Assembly (NCBI GenBank): GCA_025403435.1
Contig: CM046333.1
Coordinates: forward strand, 15,029,770 to 15,093,769
Origin: Artocarpus heterophyllus
Lineage: Eukaryota > Streptophyta > Magnoliopsida > Rosales > Moraceae
DNA length: 64,000 bases
Reading direction: 5' to 3'
Shown here: in pieces, positions 36,401-49,393 of the stretch
How the letters are laid out: every line of letters begins with the position of its first letter
How positions within the stretch are numbered: position 1 is the first letter of the stretch
Notes under the pieces: model-generated
What the model saw: only the letters and a program-made list of their open reading frames with translations
Told to the model about the DNA's origin: nothing
Databases searched by the model: none
Made by a program: the position numbers and the translations under genes

Positions 36401-38917
36401 TCCTTGTTGTTGTTGTTTCTGTTTATATATATATATGTATATATATAATATATAGAAATTTGAAACTTTTTGTATGTTCTGATATTGGCATCATTTTACG
36501 TTGGGAAAAGGGATTATATTTTTGCTGTTTTGTAACTCTTTCTGCAGCAACACCAATTCATGATGGCATGAGAACACCTATGAGAGACCGAGCTTGGAAT
36601 CCTTATACACCAATGAGTCCACCAAGGTGATGTATCTTTATTGAGTAAACAAAAATAAGGAAATCTTAGAAGTTAAAAAATGTGAGATATTTAACTCTTT
36701 TCATCGTTTAAATTAACTTTTTACCGAATAAAATAAGAATTTAGCATGAATTATAAAGTGAAAGGTATAAATTTGATAATAAGGTATGATTTTTTGGTAA
36801 CCTCAAAATGCATAGTGAAAATCAGAATGTACAATTTAAAAACCCTTGATGATTTTTGGAGCTACATAAGCTTATTGCCCATTAATGCATACTGAATAAT
36901 GCATATTTCTGCTAACAGAACAACCCTATAGGTGTTATGCTAGCATTTTCTTTATCAAGTTAAAAGCAATTATCTTGTCAGATAGGTATTATTCAGGAGA
37001 ATCAACAGTGTATAAGTCATGTTACTTTGTTGCATAACTGATGGTTCCTGGAATTCTGTTGCGGATGAATTCAGGGATAATTGGGAGGATGGGAACCCTG
37101 CTTCTTGGGGAACCAGCCCACAGTATCAGGTCAGCAAGCTTCATATAATTTGACTGCATGCGTAGATAAGTGTTCTGTAATGTGTGAAGCTAATGTTTTC
37201 TGCTTTGTTTCTTTCCCAGCCAGGAAGCCCTCCTTCACGTCCGTATGAAGCACCAACTCCTGGTTCAGGTTGGGCCAACACCCCTGGTGGCAACTATAGT
37301 GAAGCTGGAACACCAAGGGATGGTGGTTCTGCTTATGGTATGATTGTCTTTAACTGTTGTCACTATTACAGGAACGTGACTCACTTTTTGAGCACACTTA
37401 TTTGTATGCGTTCAGAAAACATCTGAATCTATTTTATCTGCTTCACTAGCATCTAATTTATGTTTCTTGTTGCAGCTAATGCTCCAAGCCCGTACCTGCC
37501 ATCAACTCCTGGCGGGCAGCCTATGACTCCAAATTCGGCATCCTATCTTCCTGGAACTCCTGGAGGGCAGCCGATGACACCAGGCACTGTGGGTCTGGAT
37601 GTTATGTCTCCGATCATAGGTATGACTAGCAATCTCGTTTGTTTGCTTCAAGTCATTTGCAATTGATGGGACTGTCACTATGTGCGTTTCACATGTATGT
37701 GTGATCCTTATTAACAGGTATCTTCAGAATTTTTTAATTAAAAAGAGTTTATATCATGCGTTCCTTTTGTTGAGAAAAAAATTGGACGCAGCATATTGAA
37801 ATTCTTTATTATTGCTATTAGTCAGCAATATGCTCTGCCCTGCTTATCAATTTTTATCTTATGTTGACAAAGACCATGTACAGAAATTAATTTGTTCAGA
37901 GCTTAAACCTTGTTAGTAGGATCTACTACTTGCTGCTACAAGGCCTTTTCTTTTACTGAAAAGCTGTGTTGCCATTTTATTTTTGAGTTGTTCATTTGTT
38001 ATTGGTAGTTCCTGGTTATCGAATTTGATACCAAGTACGTTGCAAACTTTGCAAGCCAGGTCTGATCTGCCGTTTTGATCTGCAGGTGGAGAAAATGATG
38101 GCCCATGGTTTACACCAGACATGTTGGTCAATATACGCAGGTCTGGAGAAGAATCTATTGGAGTCATTCGAGAGGTGCTCACGGTATGTTCCAACTTTCA
38201 CTTGTTAGGTGTGCAGTTTACATTCTTACTATTATTATTGTTGTTGGGAATTGCTATGGGATCTCTTGGAGGTCTAAGACACCAAGGAATTCGTAGATGG
38301 TATAGCTGAACAGGAAACGGGCTGAGTGTGAGGGCGAGTACCTTTGGTTGTGATTTCAGCTTTGATTTTAGGAGGTCTAAAACACCAAGGCATCCGTAGA
38401 TGATAAAGCTCAACAGGAAACGGGCTGAGTGTGAGGGCAAGTACCTTTGGTTGTGATTTCAGCTTTGATTTTAGGAGCAAGGTGGTCTGTTGTATAAATC
38501 ATAAGTCAGTTCAGCTGCTGCTTTGATGGGGAATCAGCAGTTCAGTTATTTTGGAACACAGTTTCTGGGCATCCATTTGATGAACCAAATATGTCCTCCA
38601 CTTTGACTGATCCAATGCTGCACAACTTAAAATGAAATCAATTCGTGCATAAGAAAAGTCATTGTTTTCTTGTGCAGGATGGCTCCTGTAGGGTAGCTCT
38701 CGGCTCTAGTGGCAGTGGCGAAATGATGGTGGTCCTTCCCAGTGAGATGGAGGTAGTGGTACCAAGGAAAAATGACAGAATTAAGATCATGTGTGGTACA
38801 CTGCGTGGTGCTACCGGAAAGCTAATTGGAGTGGATGGCACTGATGGAATTGTAAAAGTAGAAGACACTCTTGATGTTAAGATCTTGGACTTGGCTATTC
38901 TTGCAAAGCTAGCCTAA
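30428..38917 (+). CDS. SPT5: Transcription elongation factor SPT5 (22 coding exons, 1051 aa)
   Basis: SPT5 pairs with SPT4 (DSIF) and clamps RNA polymerase II in the nucleus. Exons: 30428-30800, 32529-32761, 32861-33007, 33156-33314, 33447-33530, 33834-33904, 34004-34361, 34503-34658, 34778-34875, 34987-35035, 35109-35261, 35389-35532, 35674-35767, 35889-36047, 36131-36179, 36292-36386, 36548-36626, 37075-37129, 37220-37337, 37476-37619, 38086-38183, 38678-38917. All phases join and total 3156 nt. Domains: acidic N-terminus (1-170) with a basic RKRRR patch; NGN domain (about 195-285, LWMVKC...); KOW1 (about 290-330); further KOW units (about 435-475, 490-530, 610-660, 715-755); Thr-Pro-rich C-terminal repeats (about 785-935, e.g. 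TPMHPSRTPLHP), targets of CDK9-type kinases; a last KOW (about 995-1045). Length is near the Arabidopsis protein (about 1040). The GW-rich tail of SPT5-like/KTF1 is absent. ATG 30428 starts the acidic domain directly. Confidence 0.95.
31183..31423. repeat. 118-bp tandem duplication in SPT5 intron 1
   Basis: Two nearly identical copies offset by 118 bp, both with GTCGATTACTTTTTCTTT and GGTCTATGGGTGGGTTTATT. It lies in the first intron (30801-32528) and does not touch exons. Confidence 0.9.
36048..36130 (+). other. GC-AG intron in SPT5
   Basis: Exon 14 ends ACAG and the intron starts GCAAGT, with acceptor TGCAG at 36126-36130. Only this junction keeps the V-T-V-D-R reading seen in plant SPT5. 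No GT is available in phase. A strong match around a GC donor is typical of this minor class of U2 introns. Confidence 0.85.
38268..38473. repeat. 103-bp tandem duplication in the last SPT5 intron
   Basis: Copies start at 38268 and 38371 with GGAGGTCTAA and end in GCTTTGATTTTA. They differ at only a few bases. Intron 38184-38677. Confidence 0.92.
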
Positions 38918-40214
38918 CCAAGATTCTAATAGACACAAAATTCAGTGTATATTGTCATTGTTATTGTTATTTTCTTTTTTGCAAAATTTTTGGGAGATCC
39001 TCGTGGATAGGAAATGCTTTCTTTTCCTCTCTTTAGGAGTTTTAGGACTCGAACGGCAAAACTATCAAAATTTGAGGAGCGATATACTTGCTAACCTTAG
39101 ACAATGGGAGATGAGGGTTATAGACACCAACATAATTTACGTTGAATGCTTGTTAAAATAGTTAGAACTATAAGTTGAAACTAAAATACTGTAGCATACA
39201 AGAGTCTTACAGCTTTTACAGTAGTATGTAAGAGTTTTATATTACAGTAGTTGGAAATTAGTAGTTTTAATTAGGTTACTAGATGAAGCCAGAAGGGTTG
39301 GTAATGCCTAGTTTAATAATGGAATCACTCACAAGGACACGAAATATAAGTTATTCCTCTTGAAGTGGTCATTAGCGTCGAGTGAAAGACAATCCTATAA
39401 TTCATAGGAAATCTCTAATTAAAGATGAGGAGTTGCATTAGAGATTATGGATGCGATTACCGAACCTTAAAGGAATCTAATGAGAGAAATAATTGGACAG
39501 GAAAGGACACTGAAGTAATAAGAATGAGAATTTAATTCGGTTTATAATGTTTACTTGCCCGTTGGATCTTTTTTTGAGATTTTAATCCTAGATATGAATT
39601 TTGTGTTTTGAGTGGTATGTTTGAGACAAGGAAGAGAAGAAATTAGATAGAAGATAAAAGGAGAGGAGAGGGTGGGGTTGCATAAAGAGGACATAAAAAC
39701 AAAAAGGGGATAATTCAGATGGTATCAAAAAAAAGGTTTTTTAGACATCAAAACGGTTCCAGTTTTTTTTTTTTTCAGCATGTTGAGATTCCTTATTCTG
39801 TTACAGTCATTTTTCTTTTTCTGTTGAAAAAAACTGAGACAGTTTACCTGCATAGAAAAACGTGTTTTTTTTATTTCAAAAAAAAAGAGGCCTTTTGTCC
39901 AATTAGGATTTTTTTTTTGCCTAGTTATCAAAATCTTCCCATCGTATGTGATAATTAAAAGTTCGTCACTTTCAATCATCAACCGCTCCATTTTTGGCCC
40001 TCAGATTGCCTTTTGCTTTCAACCAATTCTCATCGTCTACTGCCCAACATAGAAGTCCGCATTTATAAAAATAAAAAATATAAATCCAATGATGAAATAT
40101 GAAAAATTCCGCACTTAAGGCTTCTTTTTCGCGAAACCCGGCGAAATTTTAGAGTACAAATTTTTTTAGATAAAATTGAGGTTGGGACTTTCTCACAACG
40201 TACATGTTTTGTAT
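38918..40214. other. SPT5 3' UTR and intergenic DNA
   Basis: The 3' UTR probably lies in the first few hundred bases; no clear AATAAA was picked out. At 39150-39275 there is a repeat-like patch (ACTGTAGCATACAAGAGTC, ACAGTAGTTGGA) resembling 2525-2815. 39700-39960 is rich in T and A homopolymers, and its open frames are low-complexity. Confidence 0.5.
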
Positions 40215-41713
40215 TGTGGCAGTCGACAGCGAGGGAGTCAAAGTTTCATGGGCTTTAAAAGAGTACCAAATTAAACCCGTTAAGAATATTGTTGTCATTG
40301 AGTATAATTCTGAGCAAGGATCATTCTCATAAAAAAAATTGGTTCTAATTAATTAGTTATCAACTCTAAATTTTAAGACACACTAAAATTAGATACAAAT
40401 TGAGGGTTTTGATTTTTTTAATTAAATTACTAAATAAAATAAAACACAAGAAAATTAAATAGTGCAAAATAATGAAACTAAAATTAGCCAAAGGATCATT
40501 CTTTATCACTAAATAATAACTAATTAATTAATCACAAAACTATTCCTAATTCTATTTTGCAACTACTAACCCTAGATTACAACAAGTTCTATTATCCCAA
40601 TTTTTTTTACTGTGTTGTTTAATGAAACGAGCCCTTTATTAAATCTCTTTTTATTAAATAACTTAAAACAAGCTCTCTAAATTCAACCCAATGGAAGCAT
40701 TAATATAAGAAAGATATGTTGAACTAAGCAACAAGCACACAAGGTTGGTTCATTCAACTTAGGTTATGTTTCACATCACCATCAAAGAAAAGCCCTTCGT
40801 AATTGTAGACCACAATTGGCTACTAATGGTTAGAATAACAAGACAATTACATATCAAATATTTCAATCTAACAATAGATTAATCTCAAATCATATTCAGT
40901 TGTGCACTCAAATGAAACAAGAAACTAATCAAGAATAATAATTATGGAAGAACATGAAGAATTTCAATTGGAAAATTGGAAACAATTCTAAAAATTAATT
41001 ATCAAGTTATGTCTAAGGTTTTGAAATTACCTTGAACCAAAAATAAATCTAAACTGAAAACATAGATAAAGAAAGAAAGAAGAAGAAGAAGAAGAGTGGT
41101 AATGATGTTAGCGACTATTCCACGAGGATGATACTCCTTTAGCCACCACCAGAGCTTCTCTTTCATCTCTCCTTTTGGTCTCCTAAATTATGAAAAAAGG
41201 GATGCTTAATTGTGTTTTGGGATAAGGTATTTATAGATTTAGGGTTGAAACGGGAAGGTTTAGAGCCTTTTTGGACCAATATTCAGATTAGAAGTTGAAA
41301 TCTCTTGTTGCGGCTTGATCAAGGGCACTGCATCATGTGTTATTTCCCGCGAATAACACTCCAGCCTCGTCCAATGCCACGATGCCCATCACTGGTGCCG
41401 CGGTGTGCCTTTTGATGGCCTCTCGGGCACTATGCTGCCCAAGACCGGTGATGCAGCATCTAGGCCTTGGATTCTTACACTGTCTCACCTTGTTTTGCAG
41501 GTTGCAACATCCATTCTTTGTGTTGTGGCACCAATGTGCATCAAAATATAAAAATGAAATTTTTTTTACACTCTTTAATATATGCTTTTACCCTCTTTTT
41601 ATTCAATTGTCTCAAAATATCTACGAAAGCACAATAAAAACATAAGAAACCAAACTAATGAAAAAAACACAAGCAAGAATGATAGAAAAATATTCAAAAC
41701 TAAACAATTATCA
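40215..41713 (-). repeat. 3' LTR of the gypsy-type element
   Basis: About 1.5 kb. Shared with the right copy: GAGGGAGTCAAA, GTACCAAATTAAACC, AAGACACACT, TTTATTAAATCTCTTT. The minus-strand LTR start TGATAATTG follows a purine-rich tract. Confidence 0.8.
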
Positions 41714-43895
41714 AACTTCCCTGCACTTTTCTTTTGCTAGTCCTCGAGCAAAACCTAAACATAAAGAAAAAGACAAAAACACACTAACCTCTAACCTTTA
41801 AACATTTAGTCTCAAAGAACAACAAAAAAATTATGGCCTTGAAATCAAACAAGTATTGAATTAAATCCATAGTTATTCTAAAGCTAACACATCCTATGAG
41901 AATCATACTCAGTATGTGTATGAAATAGCCAATGTCAATGATGATTGTGCTGTGCATACTTTGAACAAGTAAGTACTCATACACCTTAGAAAAAAATCAC
42001 CCAATTTCTAATAAGGGTGAAAAAATATCATAAGCTCTTCTTTTAGTACAAATCTCTACTACGTTGAAGGCACTATCTGAAATCAAGAGGTCTTCAATAA
42101 AGGTTATAATAGGGCCAAGGTTTGTGGCTAAAACAAAAAAGAGTAAGAACAACACAAAGTCCTAAAAAAATTAATAGAGTCAGAGACATCGTAGAATTCT
42201 TCGAGGGACACCTCTCAAAACCCAAAGAAGTAAACGTAAAACATAGACCACATATTATTATGATAAGCCTTTGCTTCCCTTGTAACATCCATAATCATGA
42301 TAGAAAAAACTCAAGAGAATTTATTGTATTTTTTCTTTTTCTTTTTTTGTCTTTTTTTCTCCTTTTATTATTGTCATTGTTTTTGTTTTTTTGGTCAGAT
42401 TTTTAGTTTTTTTTCCTATTGAGCTATCCTTACAACAATTTTCCCTTTTTTTTTTTCTTGATTCGATCCCTCACCTATACTTATCTTCTATCCCTAACCC
42501 ATTTCTTTATTAAATCTCCCTTGCGCATGAAATAACTCTGTAAAGCTCCAATATTTCATCTTTAGAATAAGGGTAAAGATATAAATATGTTCAGGTTAGG
42601 TAAGAAAATGTGATTAGCCAAAGAAAAAAAAAGTCTACATGAAGGCTTAAATTAGCTTATCATGTGGGATATCTTCTTAAGAACATCAATCTCAGCTCTA
42701 ATTGATTTGGCCTTGGTGTCAGAGATCCTAGTGCCTTAATCATTTTCCAAGTGATGCTCGATCAACCGTTTGCCTTGAAAGACCTCGGGAAGAGTTGTAA
42801 TGTTAAAACTCCTGCATGTTAAAACTGGAATAATATTTAAAGTGAGGGAATAAGAATATGCTCATCCTAGCATGCTTGTCTTTATGTCAAACAACATGGC
42901 TTTTTTGCCAAAAAAAAAAAAAAAGAAGTTGAGTATAATCACCATAAAAAACATGTAAATCAAATAATGACATCAAGATCCAAAACAACATTCATAATCA
43001 TCTAAAGACATAAACATCAAAACTCAATTCTCATCAAAGTAGTTGGAAGGTCTCCTAAGGCTCAAAAACCTAAGCTAAAATATGACTTGAAAGCCTAAAA
43101 CTAAAACAAAAAATTTTGAAAATTTTTTTATGATTTTTACAATTTTTTTTTGGAAACAAGCAAACAAAAATGTAAAAAATCCTAAATCCTTTCACCACAC
43201 TTAATCTTTGCATTGTCCTCAATATAAGACTAAGCAAAGAAGGAAAGAGAAAAACAAAAACAAACAGAAGAATAAAAGCAACAAAAACAATAAGAAGATA
43301 AAATGGAGGGGAGTAAGAAAAATCAAATATGCTTTGGCATGCCGTCTATCCATTGGGTTGCCTCCCAATAAGCACTTGGTTTAATGTCCTTAGTCTAACT
43401 TGGAGAAATGTTCATCTAAGAGAGGCTTCCTCTTTTAGAATGTATCATAAAACACCACATAAGGGTCTTCATTATTAATTCCCTCAAGCTTGACAAGATG
43501 TGGAAGATGTCTACATGTTGCACCAATTTGACTCAATTTCATAAAATGTGCTTGGGAGGAGAACTCTATTTCTCACTTTATCTTATAAAGGGTGTAACAT
43601 GTAGACAGTGACGTCAACAGGAAGTAAGGTTTCATTGGTAATTTATATGTCATTACCATCAATGAGCTCAAACCAATGACATCATATGCTTCTTCATCCA
43701 CCAATGACTATTTTGGCACCTCCTCATGTAGAAACCCTTCTAATTGCTCTTCAATCTCCACTTAGTTTTCCATAACCATGTTTATAATGTGATCTTAGTA
43801 CTTATAGTTAGGGATGGATGTCGCATCATTCATTAAATTAAAATCTATTTTGATCGAGCCAGTGTCCAACTTAGCGAAGTATTCAGCAAATACAA
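41714..43895 (-). other. Non-coding interior of the gypsy-type element
   Basis: Contains the polypurine tract (41714-41755), a second similar purine tract with GAGGACAATGCAAAGATTAAG on the minus strand (43200-43220), and the GGGAGGCAACCCA box. No intact frame. The place where pol should be holds AT-rich sequence only. Confidence 0.55.
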
Positions 43896-44420
43896 TTTCG
43901 AGGAGGTCTTGTTCTTCCAATTTAGGCTCTATCACTTGTAAAGGCTCAAATTCCTATAAGGCTACCCTGTAATTTAATTACTCTCAAACCTTGGTTGTTT
44001 GAGTCATCATCATGAAGCCACGCCATATTTTTCACCATTGATTAGTACCTTCTACCTCTACCTTGCTTATTGTTCTCGCTAATTAGTTTATATGATTCTC
44101 TAAATTTTGAATTCTCGCTTTACTGTCCTAATGAAATTGTGCATTCTTAGCAGACAAAGCTTTAACTATGTCTTCTAAACAATCACCTGTAGGTGGTCAG
44201 TCTACCAAGGCTCCTCCACTTACGACTAATATCCCTATATCATGAGGTCGGGTATCAAACCATTACTCCAACTTGTTGTAACTGTTCTCCCGACCTTGGT
44301 TGATCCTTGAACAATTCAAGTTCTATTGATCATATCTGGCCATGGCTTCCAACATATAATAGACTTTAACCACATATTATTGGTAGAAAGAGATAATACC
44401 ATTGTCGCTTTCAACCCAGT
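43896..44420 (-). pseudogene. Degenerate gag fragment of the gypsy-type element
   Basis: On the minus strand, reading through several stops, there is a segment like LEDIVKALSAKNAQFH followed by ARIQNLENHI. This resembles the coiled-coil part near the gag C-terminus of Tat/Athila elements (a pattern of T-x-x-S-I-Q-N-L-E-x-Q). It continues as FEPLQVIEPKLEEQDLLEIV. No zinc knuckle or protease was seen. Confidence 0.5.
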
Positions 44421-44702
44421 ATCTTATTGTAACAAATAAGCCAACGAGGAAAATGACACTCCTTAGAGAACCCATCGTATGGAAGCTGAATGAGCAAATC
44501 TTTACACCTCTACCAAGCACTATAAAATGGCTCTGAGTATTGTTGGGAAAAACTAGTGAGTGTCCATTGATGGAACATCTCGAAATACCTCACACAAACA
44601 AACACAAAAACAAAAATTACAAACAAAGAGCAACAAGAAAAAAATTAAAACTAAAAAGAAAGATAAAAACAAGATAACCAATTAATTAGGTAAACAATCC
44701 TA

Positions 44703-44719
44703 TCGACAAGGTGCCAGAA
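44703..44719 (-). other. Primer binding site of the gypsy-type element (diverged)
   Basis: The minus strand reads TTCTGGCACCTTGTCGA just inside the right LTR, close to the TGGCGCCGTTGTCGGGG form common in Tat/Athila elements. Several bases differ. Confidence 0.55.
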
Positions 44720-44721
44720 TT

Positions 44722-46164
44722 TGTTACGCTCTAGAGAGGGAGTCAAAATTTGATAGGCACTAAGGAAGTACCAAATTAAACCTTGCCAAGAATATTGTCG
44801 TTATTGAGTATAGTTATTACTCCAAATCCTAAGACACACTCAAAATTAGGCGCAAATTAGGAGTTTTGATTTTTTAAACTAAAGTACTAAATAAAAGAAA
44901 ACACAAGAAAATTAAATAATAGAAAACAATGAAAATAAAAATAGTTAAAAGATTATTCTCCACCACTAGACAATAACTAATCAATCACAGAACTATTCTC
45001 GATATTCTTTTGAAACTTCCAACCATAGATAACAATAGGCTCTACTATTCCAATCTTTTTGCTTACTATGTTGTTCAATAAAATAAGCTCTTTATTAAAT
45101 CTCTTTCCATTAAATAATAACCTAGAAGAAGTTCTCTAGACTCAATTCAATGGGAGCTTTAAGATAATAAAGATAGGTTGATCTAAGCAACAAACACGAT
45201 AAACATAGGTTGATTTAAACAAGAAACACACAAGCTCGATTTATTCAACCTAGGTTATGCTCCAGATCATAATTAAACAAAAAACCTCTTGCAATCATAA
45301 ACCACAATTCAATACTAATGATTAAAATGACAAGACAATTATGGATCGAGTATTCTAATTTAGCAATGGATTAATCTCAAGTCCTACTTAGTTGCACACT
45401 AAAATAAACAAAATAATCATGAATAATAATTATGAAAGAACGTAAACAATTTCAATTGGAAAATTGAAAACAATTTTGAAAATTAATTATCAAGCATTCT
45501 CTAGGGTTTTGAAATCACACTCAACCAAAAAGAAGAAGAAGAAGAAGAATGGTAATGGCGTTGAAAATTCCTCTACACAAATGAGACTTCTTTAGCCACT
45601 ACCAGAGCTTCTCTCTCATTTCATCTTTTGGTCTCCTAAATTATAAAAAGGGGTGTTTGATTGTGCTTGGAATGAGGTATTTATAGATTTGTAATGCTAG
45701 AGTTGAAATGGGAAGGTTTGGAGTCTTTTTGGACCAAAATTCAGGTTAGAAGTTGAAATTTCTCATTGTGGCTCAATGACGGGCATTGCAACCCACTTTA
45801 TTTCACGAAATAATGCTCCAGTCTCACCCAACATGATGGGCACCGCGGCGCCTCTTGGTGGCCTCCCGGGTGCTGTGGTGCCCAAGGCTAGTGTTGTAGT
45901 GCCTAGGTTATTATTTTTTTTTTTTGTATTGTTTTGCCTTGTCTTGTAGGCTACAGTGTCCCTTCTTCATGCTGCAGCACTCGACGTGGATCAAAATGTA
46001 ATTTTTTATGCTCTTTAATCCATAATTTCACTCTCTTTTTATTCCATTGTTTCAAAATATCAACAAAACACAAAAACACATTAAAAACACAAGAAAATCC
46101 AAAAACTAACAAAGAAAACACAAGGAAAAAGAATAAAAAAATATGTGAAATTTAGCATTTATGA
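44722..46164 (-). repeat. 5' LTR of the gypsy-type element
   Basis: About 1.44 kb, aligned along its length with 40215-41713. The right terminus is eroded (ATTTATGA instead of ATTATCA), so the last few bases are approximate. Confidence 0.75.
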
Positions 46165-48098
46165 TATTAAATCGACATCTATATTTATGAATGCTTTCAG
46201 CATGCCAAAAAAATTGTCCATGTAATGATGCTCATATGTTTGGAATTATGAATGATCACTTTTATGTTCCATATTACTACAAATGTGTAAACCTTAATGA
46301 ATCAAAGCCATAACAAATATATTTAAGAATCCAAATTTAAGATCCAATTAAAAAAAGAATATGAAAGGAATTTCCAAGTCAAAAGGACTATTTAGAATTT
46401 CTAATAATGATTATAAAGTTTTATGTGAATTTACTAATTCAATGATAAGAATGGCTTAAATTAAGTCTTAAATAAAGATCATGTTACATTACAAATTGAC
46501 TTGAATTGGCTCTAAGTGAGTCAATCTAGTTAGAATAGAATCAAATTAAGATCAAGATCAAGTCAATAGTTGTGATCGAGGTTATTAAAATCAATGAAAG
46601 AAAGAGGGATAATTCGATTAATGGTTGAAACTTAGGATGACAACATAAATTTAGGTGCTATTATTTTGGAGTTAAGATAATTAGAATACGTGCGTGTGTG
46701 CTAACATATAACAATCCTACTTGCGTGTTCGTTATTTAACTGCATAATCTTATAATTAAACATATTTATTGTAAAGTATTTAGATTTACAGATTTTTTTT
46801 TTGAAAAAATGTAATAAAAATTTCTTAAAACATTTTCTTTTAAAACATTTCTTAATTTAAAATAAAAATTTTTAAAATTAAATATCGTTCTAATTTTTTT
46901 AATTGAAATTTACGTATATTTATTGCACTATCTGTAGCAAGATTTTAATCTTAAAATTATCTAAACTAAGGTTATATGGCTACAACCTCAATATTCAATA
47001 CATACTTGCGTAATATCATGTAATCATTTATATGTACATAATTTATAATTGCGTAAGTGGTATCCATTCCCATCTCCAACATTCGTCCGCCGCTCGCCAC
47101 TGCCCATCAAGCGTTGCTGATATGTTTCTTACCTACAGCATGAACATACTTGAATGAGCTTTCGCTTTGCAAGTAGAAAATTATACTCACCAAACATTTT
47201 AGAGACATATAATAAAAACATGCATGAATAATTTATGCTTGATTATGAATGTGTTTTATGCTTTATTATAAAAACCTTATCTTGCATGTGGGGCCGAGTA
47301 GTTGTACCGATTGCACACGATTCTTAAGAAATTAGGGTCTATGAGGTCTCTAACGATTCTAAGATCATAGTTTCTAACTTAACTTGATGCCTCCTTATAG
47401 GTCAGAAGGTCTTTAATCCTCTTCGTGGGTCATGAGGTTAGTATGTCACTCTTAACTTATTTTATTCACTTCACTTATCTTATTATGTGTATGCTATATG
47501 ATATGTTACTACATAACATCATATAATATAAAACCTAACCATACTTAACATAAGGTGAGTATGCAGTATATCTAATACTGCATAACATCATACATAACAT
47601 AAAACATAACATAGTCATGGCATGACATAAATATAACAAATCATAGACATAGCATAACTTAACATAGCATATCATGACGTGACACAATATAACATGCAAC
47701 AACATGGTATGTCAACGTATTGCATCACATAACACAAAATATCATACATAACATGGTATGACAAATCACTAATCACACATTTCAGAATTTTATAAATCAT
47801 AATAAAAATATTTTAATTTGAAAAAACTGTAGTTTTTATGCTATAAGCAAGATTCCTACTTACTTGGATTTTAAGTTAAGCGCTTTCAATTGTATCTTCC
47901 TAGTCCTATAGTCTAGGAAGTGTTCATGATGATGGCCCGAAAGGGACTCCAAATGGTTAGAATGATTGTTGGAAATTGTCACAACACGTAGAGACTCGTT
48001 CTGGACTATATTTCTCTAGCTGCTTCTCCTCAATATGCATGTAGTTAGTATCGGATGATATTTAATGAATTGGAATTGGCTCAAACAAAAGACATATC
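46165..48098. other. AT-rich intergenic DNA, possible degenerate LTR
   Basis: No gene. 47520-47770 is a low-complexity array of ATAACATA/CATAACAT words. On the minus strand, the stretch 47290-47990 (GTAAGTAGGAATC, later GTACAACTACTCGGCCC) loosely resembles the plus-strand stretch 59270-59780, suggesting old LTRs of one gypsy family. This is weak. Confidence 0.35.
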
Positions 48099-49393
48099 TG
48101 TTAGACATGTATGTCCTAAGTAGTAAAAATGTAATAAGTTATTGGAGACATTTTTATCAATAAAGAATTTATTTATTGTTTATATACCAAATCTTGTCCT
48201 CTTTTCCTTCATATTTGTTGAGTGTATGTTAAGCAAATAACAGTATGAGACAGTTTGTCTAAACCTTTAAGAATTGAGCATATGATGGATAAATTATGGG
48301 GAAGACATGATTCTTAAGGTGACGGTCTAAATCATAAGGTCCGGAATCGAGGGAATAAAGTTAGGCGCTTTATTCATGTAAAGATTGTTATGTTGTCAAT
48401 ATCCTTTTTGGGAGATGGTTTGTCTTGACCATCGGAGGTGGACTCCATGAATAGAAACATTGGCACATTGTCATAGGTGACGATGTGTTGGATCGAGATA
48501 TAAAGTAAATTGATTTGGATTAATAATTCTGTCTCGGCAAATCGATTCATTTTAGACAATGATTTGTGTTGTATCTTAATCCTGAGATGAATAGTAGGCC
48601 CATTGTCTTGACTTGTGTCTTTTGATGTACCAAAGGGTAACACCCACATCTTAATAGTGGTATGCATGTCGGTACGTTCGAGGCATGACTCTTGATGGCG
48701 TAAACTTATTATTCATAGATATGGAATCCATAGCTCCTCTTTAGGAGTAATGATATCCTCTTATATGCGTTATCCTGTAATTGAAAAACTGGAGCGCTCA
48801 ACCATTTGGATACAAAGGTGTAACCGAATGGTATATTGTCTTTGGATGGTAAGTTTTCTAATGGTGAGATAATGGAACGTAAGATAAAAATAATCGGGAA
48901 GGTAAGACAGAATTTATCCTTAAGCCGATTATGGACTATCATATGGGGATACGATACACTATGATATGTCATGGAGACTTAGCTATATGAGCTTCGTAAT
49001 TCTATGTAGTTCGAGAGTGCAGCTCCAAGCTTTTAGTGGAGTAGTGTTGGAGTTGATAGTTATGAAATGTATATCTGGGATATTGGGTTTTGTAATTATT
49101 GGGAGCTTGAACTATATAGGTCCATTTGGTCCCATTTCCTAGCTCACAATATCCTATAATGATACGGCGTGTTTTTTTAATAATTGATGACTTATGTCAG
49201 ATTTATTAGATTGGTTAAAATTTGAAAGAATCAAATAATTCATGTCTATTTATCGGTTGAATTAATTTTGTGATAAAATTAATTCAAGATAAACTTGTTG
49301 AATTATCGCGATCGGATAATTCTTGTCTGTTTATTGGTTGATTTAATTTTGAATAAATTAAATCAAGATAAACTTGTAGAATTATTAGGAATT
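48099..49393 (+). repeat. Copia LTR, left part, plus-oriented (palindrome arm 1)
   Basis: The first ~1.29 kb of an LTR from TGTTAGACATG to ATTATTAGGAATT. It shares diagnostic variants (TTTATTTATTGTTTATATACC, CCTTTAAGAATTG) with the inverted LTR to its right, so the two are each other's closest copies here. Confidence 0.88.

Larger units (their letters stand above)
40215..46164 (-). mobile_element. Ty3/gypsy-type LTR element without recognised pol (Tat/Athila-like, TR-GAG-like)
   Basis: Two direct repeats (40215-41713 and 44722-46164) enclose about 3.0 kb. On the minus strand the order is 5' LTR (right), primer site (44703-44719), gag remnant (about 43900-44420), a conserved non-coding tail with TTGGGAGGCAACCCA (about 43360-43375), polypurine tract (41714-41755), 3' LTR (left). 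No RT, integrase or RNase H motif was found, so this is a non-autonomous or internally deleted element. The LTR start TGATAAT and the preceding purine-rich GAGGACTAGCAAAAG resemble Tat/Athila-lineage elements. No target duplication was clear. Confidence 0.7.

Noticed and set aside
41337..41645. 102-codon plus-strand frame in the left gypsy-type LTR
   Set aside because: It is antisense to the element, not preserved in the other LTR, and has no recognised domain.
47520..47770. CATAACAT word array as a possible CRISPR-like or satellite array
   Set aside because: Irregular spacing and no constant repeat/spacer structure; low-complexity AT-rich DNA in a plant genome.
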